The position numbers were made by a program, and so were the translations under genes. Below, in pieces: positions 31,746-42,530 of a DNA stretch of 64,000 nucleotides (position 1 is its first letter; the number at the start of each line of letters is the position of its first letter). Under the pieces are notes generated by a model. It searched no databases and was not told the origin of the DNA. It worked only from the letters and a program-made list of their open reading frames with translations. Origin of the DNA: Zarea fungicola (Eukaryota; Ascomycota; Sordariomycetes; Hypocreales; Cordycipitaceae); assembly GCA_900169235.1 (NCBI GenBank), contig FWCC01000399.1, forward strand, positions 124,001-188,000, read 5' to 3'.

Positions 31746-33672
31746 CACCGCTCCCAGTACCGTGCCGTGTAACTACTTTTGATCATACCAACACTATGTG
31801 TCGCTTCAAGCGCCTACCCTCCTTGATTAGCAGGGCTATACTGGCCTGGTATTGGCAGATTCTGCCTCTATCCAAACATTATGACGGATGTTCGAGGTTG
31901 TAGATGTAGCCAAGTAGCTTTGCTACGGCATAATAATTGAGAAAGTTACCCACCCCTGCAAATTGCCTTGTGAAATAGCAGGAATCGTTGGTGACCCTGT
32001 AATTTCACCAGTACCAAAACCACACCCTCCTTCGTAGCTCCATCACTTCCTCTTCGGCCTGTGTTCCATAAGCATTCAAGTCTGTGGGTAAGACCCCTGT
32101 CTATGGCGCGGCCACGCTGCTAGACCAATCACGGCGTTTGGCCCCAAGTTGAAGAAGCAAAGCCCAAGTCATGGCATAAGCTGCTCTTGATGTCATGATG
32201 AAGTACTACATGGAGATTTAACAGCTGCTTCCGATAACTCCGACAACGCCCGAGCTAGGAGATAGGATGCGATGTCCCGACGAGTACGACCAGCTAGCTT
32301 AGGGGTTCCATTTTGTTCGCCTAACGTCAAGTTGGCTCAATGAGTGCTCATTTTTGTCCTATAAACACGTGTTGATATAAGCTTTTCACTGCTATCTGAT
32401 TAATTGCTCCGGGAAGCATGCTGATATTGATATCCCTGTCGCTTTGTAATGGCCATTAATATTCTATCGGCGCGAGCTATGTTCGCTGACCTGATGTTTC
32501 TTTTGCCCGTTATAGTACACATCAGCCTAAATCTAGCCGCACTCGTCCAGGTCAATCCAGCTACCTTTTAGCAAGCAAACCAGCGATGAAACCACGCTGC
32601 AGCTGTAGCCACAGCCTCTGGGCGAAACGCAACTAGTCTTGGTAACCTCCACATCCAATGTCCTACAACGCCAACTTAATTGTGTCAGGTAGCTTGAACA
32701 TGTTGAGTGTCGTATGATTTGTGACGCGTGCGGGCAGAACTCCGCTGGGGCAACTTTGGCGAGTGTCTCATCGCTTATAAATCCAATGCAATCTAAAAAC
32801 ACGTATTATCGCCGCGCATAGACGCGGTCATGAGTCACGCCGGCTGATTTATCTCCGAATTTTATGGAACTAGTGACATCATTGGATGTTTACCATACCA
32901 ACGGGATGCCGGGAGACCTGCCAGATCTTCGTTGGCGCTAGTTTCCTCGAAAACCACCTAGACCAGGAACGCAACCAAGTTGTTCAAGTACAGCACAATG
33001 TAATAAAATATTCTTGAAAATAGCAAGCTTATGTACGGCTCTGAGGTGTATTCATATTTTTTCTTCTATTTATGACGTATTATTCCGGCTATTAAAAGGA
33101 GTGCTAACGGAGCTGACTCAACAGGGCGACCTTGGCCATGGAGGTGATAAATCCAGCACGTACATGGCGTGTTGTAAAGCTTATAACCATTCCATTCAAT
33201 ACGTGTCACTTGCCACAGGTCGATAGCAGTGATGGGTGATAGGTCGAGCTCTGAACTGAGAGTAATGCACGCACTCCCCAAGTCAGTTGTCTCTTACACC
33301 CACTGTACTAACGTATTAGCTACTGACTAGCAACCAACTATAAATTACCGAATTGGCCGAATTGCGGGTTTCTTGTGGTGGGCCGATGGACCTGTCAGAA
33401 AAGGAAACAGCTCCGCACCACATATATTGCTACCATCGGCTGTGTTGAGCGAGGGGGTGGAGCTAATCAATCTAACACGCTTAAAAGGATAATTGAATTA
33501 CTACGGGAACCCACTGCGACCTAAGCCACAGATTCTCGACGAGGTACATAGATTTACGTCACAACCATTCCTGTTTTGGCAAGTTACTGCTGTTGTGGCA
33601 ACTATCTAAAATGTATCGTAGCCCTTGCGGGGCGAACACCGACAACGAGGCTTGCTCGCGGAAGGGAAAGAC

Positions 33673-33680
33673 TATAAAAG
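33673..33680 (+). promoter_or_regulatory. TATA box of the aldo-keto reductase gene
   Basis: TATAAAAG lies 136 bp before the upstream in-frame ATG (33809) and 235 bp before the conventional ATG (33908). The first start therefore has a more usual leader length. Confidence 0.5.
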
Positions 33681-33907
33681 GCCAAAGCCTTCCGACAGAG
33701 CAATCATCGTTACTTTGTAGCTCAGTTCTTGGTTACTTGCAAGATTGATAAACTGAGTCGACAAGCAAATACTTGTATTAAAAGCACAGGTAAACACCTC
33801 TTCTCTCGATGGCTTCTACATTCTTCACCGGTGTAACCTTTAAGCGTTTTCTAGCTACACCAGCTCCCCGACGAAGATTTAACTCATTCATCCATCAAAT
33901 CGCCAAA

Positions 33908-34971
33908 ATGACGACTGTCCCCTCTGTTAAGCTCTCTTCTGGATCTGTAAGTTTGCCCTTGGCAATTGGATAGCATAGAGGCTACAATATTCGAGATGCG
34001 GGCACTAATGTTGTTAGACCATGCCTGTTGTTGGCTTCGGTATTTGGAAGGTCCCTCGTGGGAACACTGCCGATGCTGTCTACAATGCCATCAAGATCGG
34101 GTACCGCCACATTGACGGTGCATATGACTACTGCAACAGCGCCGAGGCCGGTGAGGGTGTCCGCCGCGCCATTAAAGATGGCCTGGTGAAGCGCGAGGAC
34201 CTCTTCATCACGTCCAAGCTCTGGAACAACTACCACCGTCGCGAGCATGCCCTCGCTATGGCGAAGAGCGAGGTCGCTGAATGGGGTCTTGAATACCTTG
34301 ACCTCTACCTTATCCACTTCCCCATCTCGTTGCAGTACATCCCTCCCAGTGAGATTAAGTGGCCTTGCTTTTGGACCGACGTGGAGCGTACTAAGCGTAC
34401 GCCCCTTGACCCTGTCCCTATTGCAGAGACATGGGCCGCCCTCGAGAGCCTTGCGCGTACATCCGAGAACCCTACTGGCATCTTCAAGTCCATCGGTGTT
34501 GCCAACTTCCACACCCAGCTTCTCTACGATATGCTCGGCTACGCCAAGATTCGCCCAGCGGTGCTACAGGTCGAGCATCACCCGTACCTAACACAGAAGC
34601 ATCTCATCGACATGGCACAGGAGAACGGGATCACCGTCACAGCGTATAGCAGCTTCGGCCCACAGTCGTACCTAGAAATGGGAAGTGGACGCGCCGCGGC
34701 GGCTACGTCGCTGTTTGAGAACCCTGTTGTTAAGACGATTGCCGAGAAGCATGGTAGGACGCCTGCTCAGGTTCTCCTTCGCTGGGCCACTCAGCGCAAT
34801 ATCATTGTTATTCCCAAATCCAACAGCAGTGAACGATTGGCACAGAACCTTGAGAGTACCTCCTTCGACCTAACTGAGGAAGAAATTACCAAGATTTCTG
34901 GTCTGGACATTGGTCTGCGTCTAAATGACCAGGCTGACCTTAGCCCTCCTATTCGAATCCACACTGTTTAA
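33908..34971 (+). CDS. Aldo-keto reductase, NAD(P)H-dependent D-xylose reductase type
   Basis: Two exons, 33908-33946 and 34018-34971, give 330 residues; the intron starts GTAAGT and ends GTTGTTAG, phase 0. The AKR tetrad is complete: Asp46 and Tyr51 (HIDGAYDY), Lys80 (ITSKLWNN) and His113 (YLIHFPI). The cofactor loop IPKSNSSERLAQN is typical of xylose reductases. The enzyme would reduce D-xylose and related aldoses to polyols in pentose catabolism. An in-frame ATG at 33809 adds 33 residues rich in Phe, Ser and Arg (FKRFLATPAPRRRFNSF) with almost no acids, which looks like a mitochondrial presequence; two isoforms from two starts are possible. I use the inner ATG because it matches the family N-terminus (VPSVKLSSGSTMPVVGFG order). 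Confidence 0.9.
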
Positions 34972-35528
34972 GTTGAAGATGCTTGGGAATAGTTGACGGG
35001 TGCCAAAGGAAGGCTATAGAACTACGATGAGAACCAAGGAATTCTCGGGCTAGTTATGTCGGAAAAGCTATGGGATTTAGTATTTAGACTTGATAGTGAG
35101 TAGAATATCTCTAATCAGCTGAGCATATATTGAATCTATGAGAACCATTCGATTTGAATGCCATCCTGGTCATTCAAGCGAGCTCAAATGTGAGTTTGTA
35201 AGTATTCTGTAGGCTAAGGAAGAGGAGCGTCGAATCCCGGATTCCATCATTTTGCAGATCCAGATCGAAAGTAATCCTGTAGCTAGAACGCTTGACTGAA
35301 AGGTGCTGCCAGATATCTCCGTTGTGAATTTTGAAACTTTTTTTTTGAACTTTTTATTCGAACTTTTTATTACATTAGAGCAACTTAAGCTACGAGTGGA
35401 CCTTCTCTGACTTAGTACTCGTAAACGACTTTGCGTTATGGTTGATATTGGGAGCCCAGCATGCGCCGTGTCCTCACATCGTTGATGTACAGGGTAAGAC
35501 ATTGGGTGTGATAAATCGTGGCTCAGTG
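34972..35528. other. Convergent intergenic region
   Basis: 3' flanks of the reductase and of the small secreted-protein gene. No gene seen. A repeated TTTTTTTTGAACTTTTTATTCGAACTTTTTATT motif around 35340-35372 is low-complexity. Confidence 0.5.
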
Positions 35529-35892
35529 CTAGCGCTCGGCACAAGTTTCACTGCAGCGATTTGTGCATTCCCATACGCACATGCCATTGACGTCTTTACA
35601 TTTGTACTCGGTCGTTGAAAACATATCCAAACCGTCCCTTGAATGCGCCGACTCTTTGGGTTGAATGGTGGGGACATTTTCATATCCAGTGTACGCCGTT
35701 TGGACGGCACTTGGTTCGTGCGGCTGAGATGAACGCCCTCCACTCAGTTATCTGGGCTGCCTCCTGTACGGGCAGATACAGGGCTGAACATGGGATTTCG
35801 GGTGCCTTCGACTCAGCCTTGACCAATGAACCTATTAGTGACACACTTGCAGCCACTCCCGTAAAATAACCACCCAACAACCATTTTCTCAA
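35529..35892 (-). CDS. Small secreted cysteine-rich protein, two exons
   Basis: The model joins 35892-35770 and 35723-35529 and gives 105 residues. The 46-nt intron begins GTACAG, contains GATAACTGAG as branch site and ends ATCTCAG; it is phase 0. Exon 1 encodes a hydrophobic signal-peptide-like start (residues about 4-26) after MRKW. The C-terminus is cysteine-dense: KCKDVNGMCVWEC, then NRCSETC (five Cys in about 20 residues). I found no named domain. It is divergent from the small gene at 35942, with starts only 49 bp apart, so the two share a promoter. Either frame alone looks like noise; the exact splice phase and the cysteine pattern are what support it. Confidence 0.6.
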
Positions 35893-35941
35893 CCTCCTTT
35901 ATTATAGTCAGTACCATTAATAATAACAACATTCAGGGCCA

Positions 35942-36295
35942 ATGTCGACACCATCGCCTGCAGCTACAGCAGCGCCGACATCACATGTCAAGCTTGAACC
36001 TGCTGATACCACTGCTACTGCAATAACAGCCAGCTCTGAGGCCCCGTCGTCTACCGCTGCTGCGACTGAAAATGTAGGGGATGGTCTCGAGGATGGCGAT
36101 GGCCCTGCCGAGCAGCAAAAGCCAGCTGCCACTGTCCCTACCACAACCAGGGAGCGCCAGGAACCTGGTCGCTTCCACTCTTTGCTCTCTTCCGCCAGGG
36201 AAGGTCTAATCACGGTGGTTTTTGTGCCAGTATTGCTAGTGGTGGATGGGGTAGATAAATTGCGTGGGAAAGGGCGGCGGAATCATTGGCAGTGA
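35942..36295 (+). CDS. Hypothetical small Ala/Thr/Ser-rich protein with one hydrophobic segment
   Basis: An intronless 117-residue frame. Residues 1-70 are low-complexity (Ala, Thr, Ser, Pro, Glu), likely disordered. A hydrophobic segment near residues 89-103 (LITVVFVPVLLVVDGV) is followed by a short basic tail (RGKGRRNHW), suggesting a tail-anchored or inner-leaflet protein. No known domain. The start is 50 bp from the divergent small secreted-protein gene. The composition is not random for this region and the ATG context (CCAATGTCG) is acceptable, but there is no independent proof that it is expressed. Confidence 0.5.
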   Translation: MSTPSPAATAAPTSHVKLEPADTTATAITASSEAPSSTAAATENVGDGLEDGDGPAEQQKPAATVPTTTRERQEPGRFHSLLSSAREGLITVVFVPVLLVVDGVDKLRGKGRRNHWQ

Positions 36296-37046
36296 GCGAC
36301 TGAGGCGTACAATTGGGACAGGACTGGAAGGGTCATGGCTCTTGATATTTTACTGCCGGCAAGTTCGTGTTGATCCGAACTGGGCCGTTTGTATATGATT
36401 AATTGGCCACTGGATCAAATTTATGAGAGATTTGCGCTGCCGCCATGTTTGCAGGCCGCCAACTGGCGTGGCTGTCCATTTTACTTGCTGTCCGGTCAAG
36501 TTCAAATTTCTGTCATCTGCGCCCATCAGAGATATGCCCTATTTCACTTTATAGGCATTAAACGCCAATATACGCAGTTGAGTTTTGTCGTGGGGATTTT
36601 CGCAGGATTTTCCCCGTTCTTGATGTTCTACAACCTACTACTTTATTGTGTCTCTCCTGTGTCGCTGCTGTGCACGTCGCTGAACCACAAAAAACGACAA
36701 ACCTTGGACATGGCACTCTGCACGAGGCCACACAGCAAAGAGCAGCAGGGACAAATTTGTCGGAGTTTTTGTCCTGAATTAAGATACTCTAGCGATAAAA
36801 TTTAGTAATAGTGATATCAAGAAAATTAATAAATAGATTCTTTTCACTACTTGAGGGTGTTCAACCACGGATCAACTCCGGATGTGCCCCATATTTCTTA
36901 TCGGGCGGTCTGGCTTATCGCCTGGTGCAGAAAAAAAAATATCGAGGGACCGCCTTTGGTAGCGCATCTCGAGTTCATGGTTGTTAGCTTTACATGCAAT
37001 TGCGCAGAGACATCCGCTGTCTTCGCTTTTGCACACAACCGCCGCC
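36296..37046. other. Intergenic, RRP5 promoter region
   Basis: No supported gene. A 138-codon ORF at 36389-36805 has no recognisable feature. Confidence 0.5.
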
Positions 37047-40000
37047 ATGAGCAATCTGAAGCGAAAGGATGCCCCTGGCGGCCATCCTCCTGCCAAAGCC
37101 GCCAAGCAGTCCAAAGAGGCGCACCCATCCAAGACTGGCAAGTCCAAGATCGACAAGCCGAAAACCGACAAGCCAAAGGTCGACAAGCCCCAGACCGACA
37201 AGGCCAAGACAGAAGCTGCCCCGAAAAAGGCCGTCGTCTCTGTCCTGAAAGAGGAAGAGGCCCTCTTTCCTCGAGGTGGTGGCAGTGTCCTCACACCTCT
37301 CGAGCAGAAGCAGATTCAATTGGAGGCCAAGGCTGATGCTCTGAAAGAAGAATTCGACACGGGCGGAAAACCAGTCACCAAAAAGAAACGTTCTGCCTCT
37401 CTCAAGAAGTCCGCCGACAAGGCCGACAAGAAGACTGAGACAAAGCCTGACGAAGACTCTGTCAAGATTGAAAGCCTCAACTTCAAGGTATGGAAATTCA
37501 TCCGTCACAGCTCTGCGCCTTGCTAACCCACGCAGAAACTGGTAAAGGGATCCATGGTCCTCGGCCAAGTGACACGCATCAACAACCTGGCTCTTGAGCT
37601 GGCCCTGCCCAACAACTTGACTGGCCACGTTTCCATTGTCGCAATTTCCGACCAGCTCACGAACCGACTCCAAGGCGCCGCCAACGACGACCAAGACGAG
37701 GACAAGGACGACGAATCCGACGACGACGGCGAGGATGTCAGCCTCCAATCCATTTTCGAAATTGGCCAGTTTTTGCGAGCCTATGTCGTTTCCACAACAG
37801 ATGGTGCCGTTACTGGCAAGGGCAAACGCAGAATCGAGCTTTCTTTACGGCCCACCGAAGCAAACACTGGTCTTACCAAGGACGACATCGTGCCTCAGTG
37901 CACTGTCGCTGCCGCCGTCGCTAGTGTCGAAGATCATGGCTGCATCATGGATCTTGGAGTCGACGGCTTGACTGGCTTCCTGTCTAACAGTGAGGTTGAC
38001 GCAAAAACGAACCGCGACCGCCTCCAGGAAGGCGCCGTATTCCTCTGCCAGGTCACAGGCAAGAAGGGCGCCAAGGTTGCCCAGCTTTCTCTCAAGCAAG
38101 AAAAGATCGGCAACGCCAACAACCAGCCTGCCGAAGCCACCACCATAAACACATTCCTCCCCGGTACCGCCGTGTCCGTCCTCGTCACCGGTAATAGCAG
38201 CCGGGGCCTGTCCGGCAAGATTATGGGACATGTCGACGCCACAGCCGACCTCATCCACTCCGGCATTGGCCCGTACGGTACCGACGTCGAAGCAAAATAC
38301 AAGATTGGAACCAAGGTCAAGGCTAGAATCATCTGCAACTTCCCGACAGCAAAGAGCCCCAAGTTGGGCATCACATTGTTGCCTCACTTGACAACCCTCA
38401 CAAAGAAACACCCCGAAGGCCCCAACCGTCTCAAACTTCCTCTCGAGGTCCTTCCCATTGCTTCAACAGTGGAGACTTGCACAGTCCGACATGTTGAGTC
38501 GGATATGGGCCTATTTGTTGATGTCGGTGTGGCCGGTCTTTGTGGCTTTGTTCACATCTCCCGCGTCAAGGATGGCAAGGTCGACGCGCTCTACGAATCC
38601 AGCGGACCTTTCAAGACTGGATCTACACACAAAGGTCGAGTTATCGGCTACAATGAAATGGATGGCGTTTTTCACCTGTCCTTTGAGAAGTCCGTTTTGG
38701 AGCAAACCTATATTCGCCATGAGGATGTGCCTGTTGGCGCCGTCTTGACTTGTGAAATTGAGAAGCTCATCATCAACGAGGATGGTGTCAACGGCCTCAG
38801 TCTCAAGATTGCCGAGGGAATCACTGGATTTGTTGCCGAACGTCATCTCTCTGATGTCAAGCTGCAGCATCCCGAGAAGAAGTTCCGGCAGGGCATGAAG
38901 ATAAAGGCCCGCGTGCTGAGCAATGACCTGATCAAGAAACGAATTAGGCTCACGCTCAAGAAGACGCTTGTCAACTCTGAAACTTCCATCATTCAAAACT
39001 TTACTGAAGTCAAGGTCGGCATGCAGGCTCTCGGCACCATCATTAAACTTGAGAGCCGCGGCGCCCGCATCCAGTTTTACGGAGAGCTTCGAGGATTTCT
39101 GCCTATTTCTGAGATGAGCGAAGCTTACATCCGTGATCCCTCTGAGCACTTCCGCGTTGGCCAGGTGGTCAGTGTTCATGTCCTCGACGTTGACCCGGCC
39201 CAACGACGTCTAGTTGTTTCCTGCAAAGACCCCGGTGCCTTTGGTCTTGACAAGCAAACTGCCCTGAAGAATCTGCAAGTCGGAGACCTCGTTTCCGCCA
39301 GCGTCGTTCAAAAGAGTGAAGACCAGGTCTTTGTCGAACTTGAAGGGAGCTTACTAAAGGCCATCCTCCCCGTCGGCCACCTTACTGACAAATCAGCCTC
39401 CAAGAATCAGTTTGCTCTAAAGAAGGTGTCTGCTGGCCAGACTCTCTCCAACCTCGCCATCATTGACAAGAACGACAGCCGCCGGTCCATCATCCTGACC
39501 CAGAAACCTAGCCTTGTCGAGGCCGCCCAGCAGGGAAAGCTACTCAAGTCATTCGAAGACGCGAAGCAGGGCAAGACGTTTGCCGGCTTTGTTAGAAATG
39601 TTACTGCTACTGCTGTTTTTGTTCAGTTCGCCAGCTCGTTGCACGCACTACTTCCCAAGACACGCCTCTCTGCAGAGGCCCAAGCCAAGCCCGACTTTGG
39701 TCTTCATAAGAACGACTCTATTGAGGTTCGCATCATCTCAACCATTCCCGAACTTAACCGCATCATGGTTGCCCCAGCTTCCGCCCCCGCCGACCAGGAT
39801 GTTGGCAGCAAGGGTGAAAAGGCAGCCAAGGCAGCCCCTGCTGACGGGCTCGCATTCGGCTCCATTACCAAGGCCAAGATTACCTCCATCAAGGAAACGC
39901 AACTCAACGTTCAAATCGTCGATTCCGAAGTCCAGGGTCGCATCGATGTCTCAAACATCTTTGGCAGCTGGGATGATATTGCTGACCCCAAGCAACCCCT

Positions 40001-42530
40001 CGCCAAATTTCACAAGGGCCAGGTGCTCCGTGTCAAGGTTTTGGGCGTTCACGACGCTAAGGACCACAGATTCTTGCCCATTTCCCACAGATCCGCCCAC
40101 TCTGTACTAGAACTCACCGCCCGCCGAACTGACCTGGACGCTGGTTCACCAAAGGAGCTGTCCTTTGAGTCCCTGAAAGTTGGACAGAATCACATTGCAT
40201 TTGTCAACAACTTCACACAGCAATATCTCTGGGTGAATCTGTCACCCTCTATTCGTGGACGAATCTCCGCCATGGAGGCCTCGGACGATTTATCTCAGCT
40301 CAACGACTTGGAGGGCAACTTCCCTCCCGGATCTGCCCTCAAGGTCCGAGTTACATCAGTAAACGCCGAAAATACCCGCCTCGACCTCTCAGCCCGCTCC
40401 TCCTCTTCCAAGGATATTGTCAACTGGGATACCATCAAGACGAACATGGTCATTCCTGGAAAGATTACCAAGGTCAATGAGCGACAGATTCTTGTCAAGC
40501 TCAGCGAGTCTGTTTCTGGGCCTGTGCATCTGCCCGATATGGCTGACAACTTTGACGACGTCAACACAGCCCAATACCAGAAGGGCGGCATCATCCGCGT
40601 ATCTGTCGTGGATGTCGATAAGAGCAACAAGAGACTTCGCCTGTCAGCCCGTCCTTCCCGCATTATGAGCTCAACTCTCCCTGTCAAGGACAAGGAAATT
40701 ATCGATATCTCTCAGCTGTCGTCTGGCGACATTGTGCGAGGATTCGTCAAGAATGTTGCTGAAAAGGGACTTTTTGTCCTGCTTGGTGGGCAGATCTCCG
40801 CGCTGGTGAAGATTTCAAACTTGTCCGACCGCTTTCTGAAGCAGTGGAAGGATGAGTTCCAGATTGATCAGATGGTCAAGGGACGAATCATTTCCATCGA
40901 CAATGCCACAAAGCAAATAGAGATAAGCCTGAAATCCTCAGTTGTTGACGAAGACTACACCCCCCTAGTTACATACAAGGATATTTCCGTCGGACAAATC
41001 GTTACTGGCAAAGTCCGCAAGGTGGAGGACTTTGGCGCGTTCATCCTGATTGACAACTCGGCCAATGTCAGTGGTCTGTGCCACCGCAGTCAGATGGCAG
41101 AGAAGCCTGTCCAGGATGCTACCAAGCTCTACAAGGAGGGTGACGCTGTCAAGGCCAAGGTCTTGGAAGTGGACGCCGTTAAGCGCAGAATCAGCTTTGG
41201 CTTAAAACCCACACTTTTCGAGGATGAGGACACCGACATGGACTCTGGCTCTGAGCAGGGCGCTGCTCTTCTCGATGAAGTTGACAGCGATGACGACGAT
41301 GCCTTGGACGAGGCGGGCCTACTCAAATATCTCCAAGCGCATGCTAATGACGAGGATGAGGATGAGGAGGAGGATGAGGACGAGGATGATGACGACGACG
41401 ACGAGGAAATCAGTGACGATGAAGATGGTGTCGACGTTGGCGGTGACAGCGATGATGACTCCGAGATGGAGGACGCCCCAGTTGGAGCTGGTCTTGGAGG
41501 TGGCAAGGCTGCCTGGACTGCTGATCCTTTTGCTGATTCAGATGCTGAATCCGAGGCGGAGGCACCTGCCAAGAAGGCAGACAAGACCAAGAAGCGCAAG
41601 AAGAACGAGATTGAGATTGACAAGACGGCGGAGCTCGACACGAACGGCCCTCAAACATCTAGCGACTACGAGCGTCTGCTTCTTGGTCAGCCCGATTCCT
41701 CTGAGCTCTGGATTGCCTACATGGCCTTCCAGATGCAGGTCAGCGAGCTCCCTAAAGCCCGCGAGGTAGCCGAGCGTGCCATCCGCACCATCAACATCCG
41801 CGAGGAGACGGAGAAGCTCAACGTCTGGGTCGCCTATCTGAACTTGGAAGTCGCCTATGGCACCAAGCACACCGTTGAGGAGGTCTTCAAGCGCGCGTGC
41901 CAGTACAACGACCCGCAGGAGATCCACGAGCGCTTGGCGAGCATCTACATCCAGTCGGAGCGTCTCAAGGAAGCCGACGAGCTCTTCGAGACCATGGTCA
42001 AGAAGTTTGGCGCCAAGGCACCCAACGTGTGGATGAACTATGCGCACTTCCTCCATGTCACGCGCAACGAGCCGGCCAAGGGCCGCGCACTGCTACCGCG
42101 GGCGACGCAGCAGCTCGGCCGCGCCAGCGGGCAGACGATTGTGGCACGCTTCGCGGCGCTCGAGTTCCACTCGCCCAACGGCGAGCCGGAGCGCGGCCGC
42201 ACCATGTTTGCGGGCCTGCTCGATGCCTGGCCCAAGAAGGGCGATCTGTGGAACCAGCTGCTGGATCTGGAGATGGGCGTCGAGGGCAGCGAGGCGGACC
42301 CGACGGCTGTGCGCGACGTGTTTGAGCGCCGCACCAAGGTCCGCGGCCTGAAGCCGCAGCAGGCGGAGAAGTGGTTCCGCCGATGGACGGCGTTTGAGGA
42401 GAAGATTGATCCCAAGGGTGGCAAGGACAAGGTGACGGCCAAGGCACGCGAATGGGCTGCATCCTTTAAGGCGAGAAAGGAGGCGGATGCTGCCGCGGCA
42501 GCTGCGGAGGATGAGGAGATGGAGGAATGA
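37047..42530 (+). CDS. RRP5: rRNA biogenesis protein RRP5
   Basis: Two exons, 37047-37487 and 37536-42530, give 1811 residues, in the normal range for fungal Rrp5. Exon 1 encodes a Lys-rich nuclear-type N-terminus. From about residue 150 to 1390 follow a dozen or so S1 RNA-binding repeats (typical pieces: GLCGFVHISRVKDGKV, VTGKVRKVEDFGAFILID, GLCHRSQMAEKPV). An acidic Asp/Glu linker sits near residues 1415-1465. The C-terminus (about 1518-1785) is a HAT/TPR half (WIAYMAFQMQVSELPKAREVAERAIRT-type repeats). Rrp5 binds pre-rRNA in the nucleolus and is needed for both 18S and 5.8S processing. The start ATG has a CCGCC leader. Long ORFs on the minus strand here are shadows. Confidence 0.96.

Larger units (their letters stand above)
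30720..33672. other. Gene-poor 3-kb region with repeats
   Basis: No gene can be supported on either strand. It holds a nested inverted repeat at 31381-31462 and a SINE-like repeat at 31629-31745, listed separately. The rest is moderately AT-rich single-copy-looking DNA. Confidence 0.6.

Noticed and set aside
36990..37748. 252-codon minus-strand ORF over the start of RRP5
   Set aside because: Low-complexity Val/Leu-rich shadow of the Lys-rich coding strand.
41340..41480. Acidic repeat in RRP5 as a tandem-repeat anomaly
   Set aside because: Acidic linkers between S1 and HAT parts are normal for this protein.
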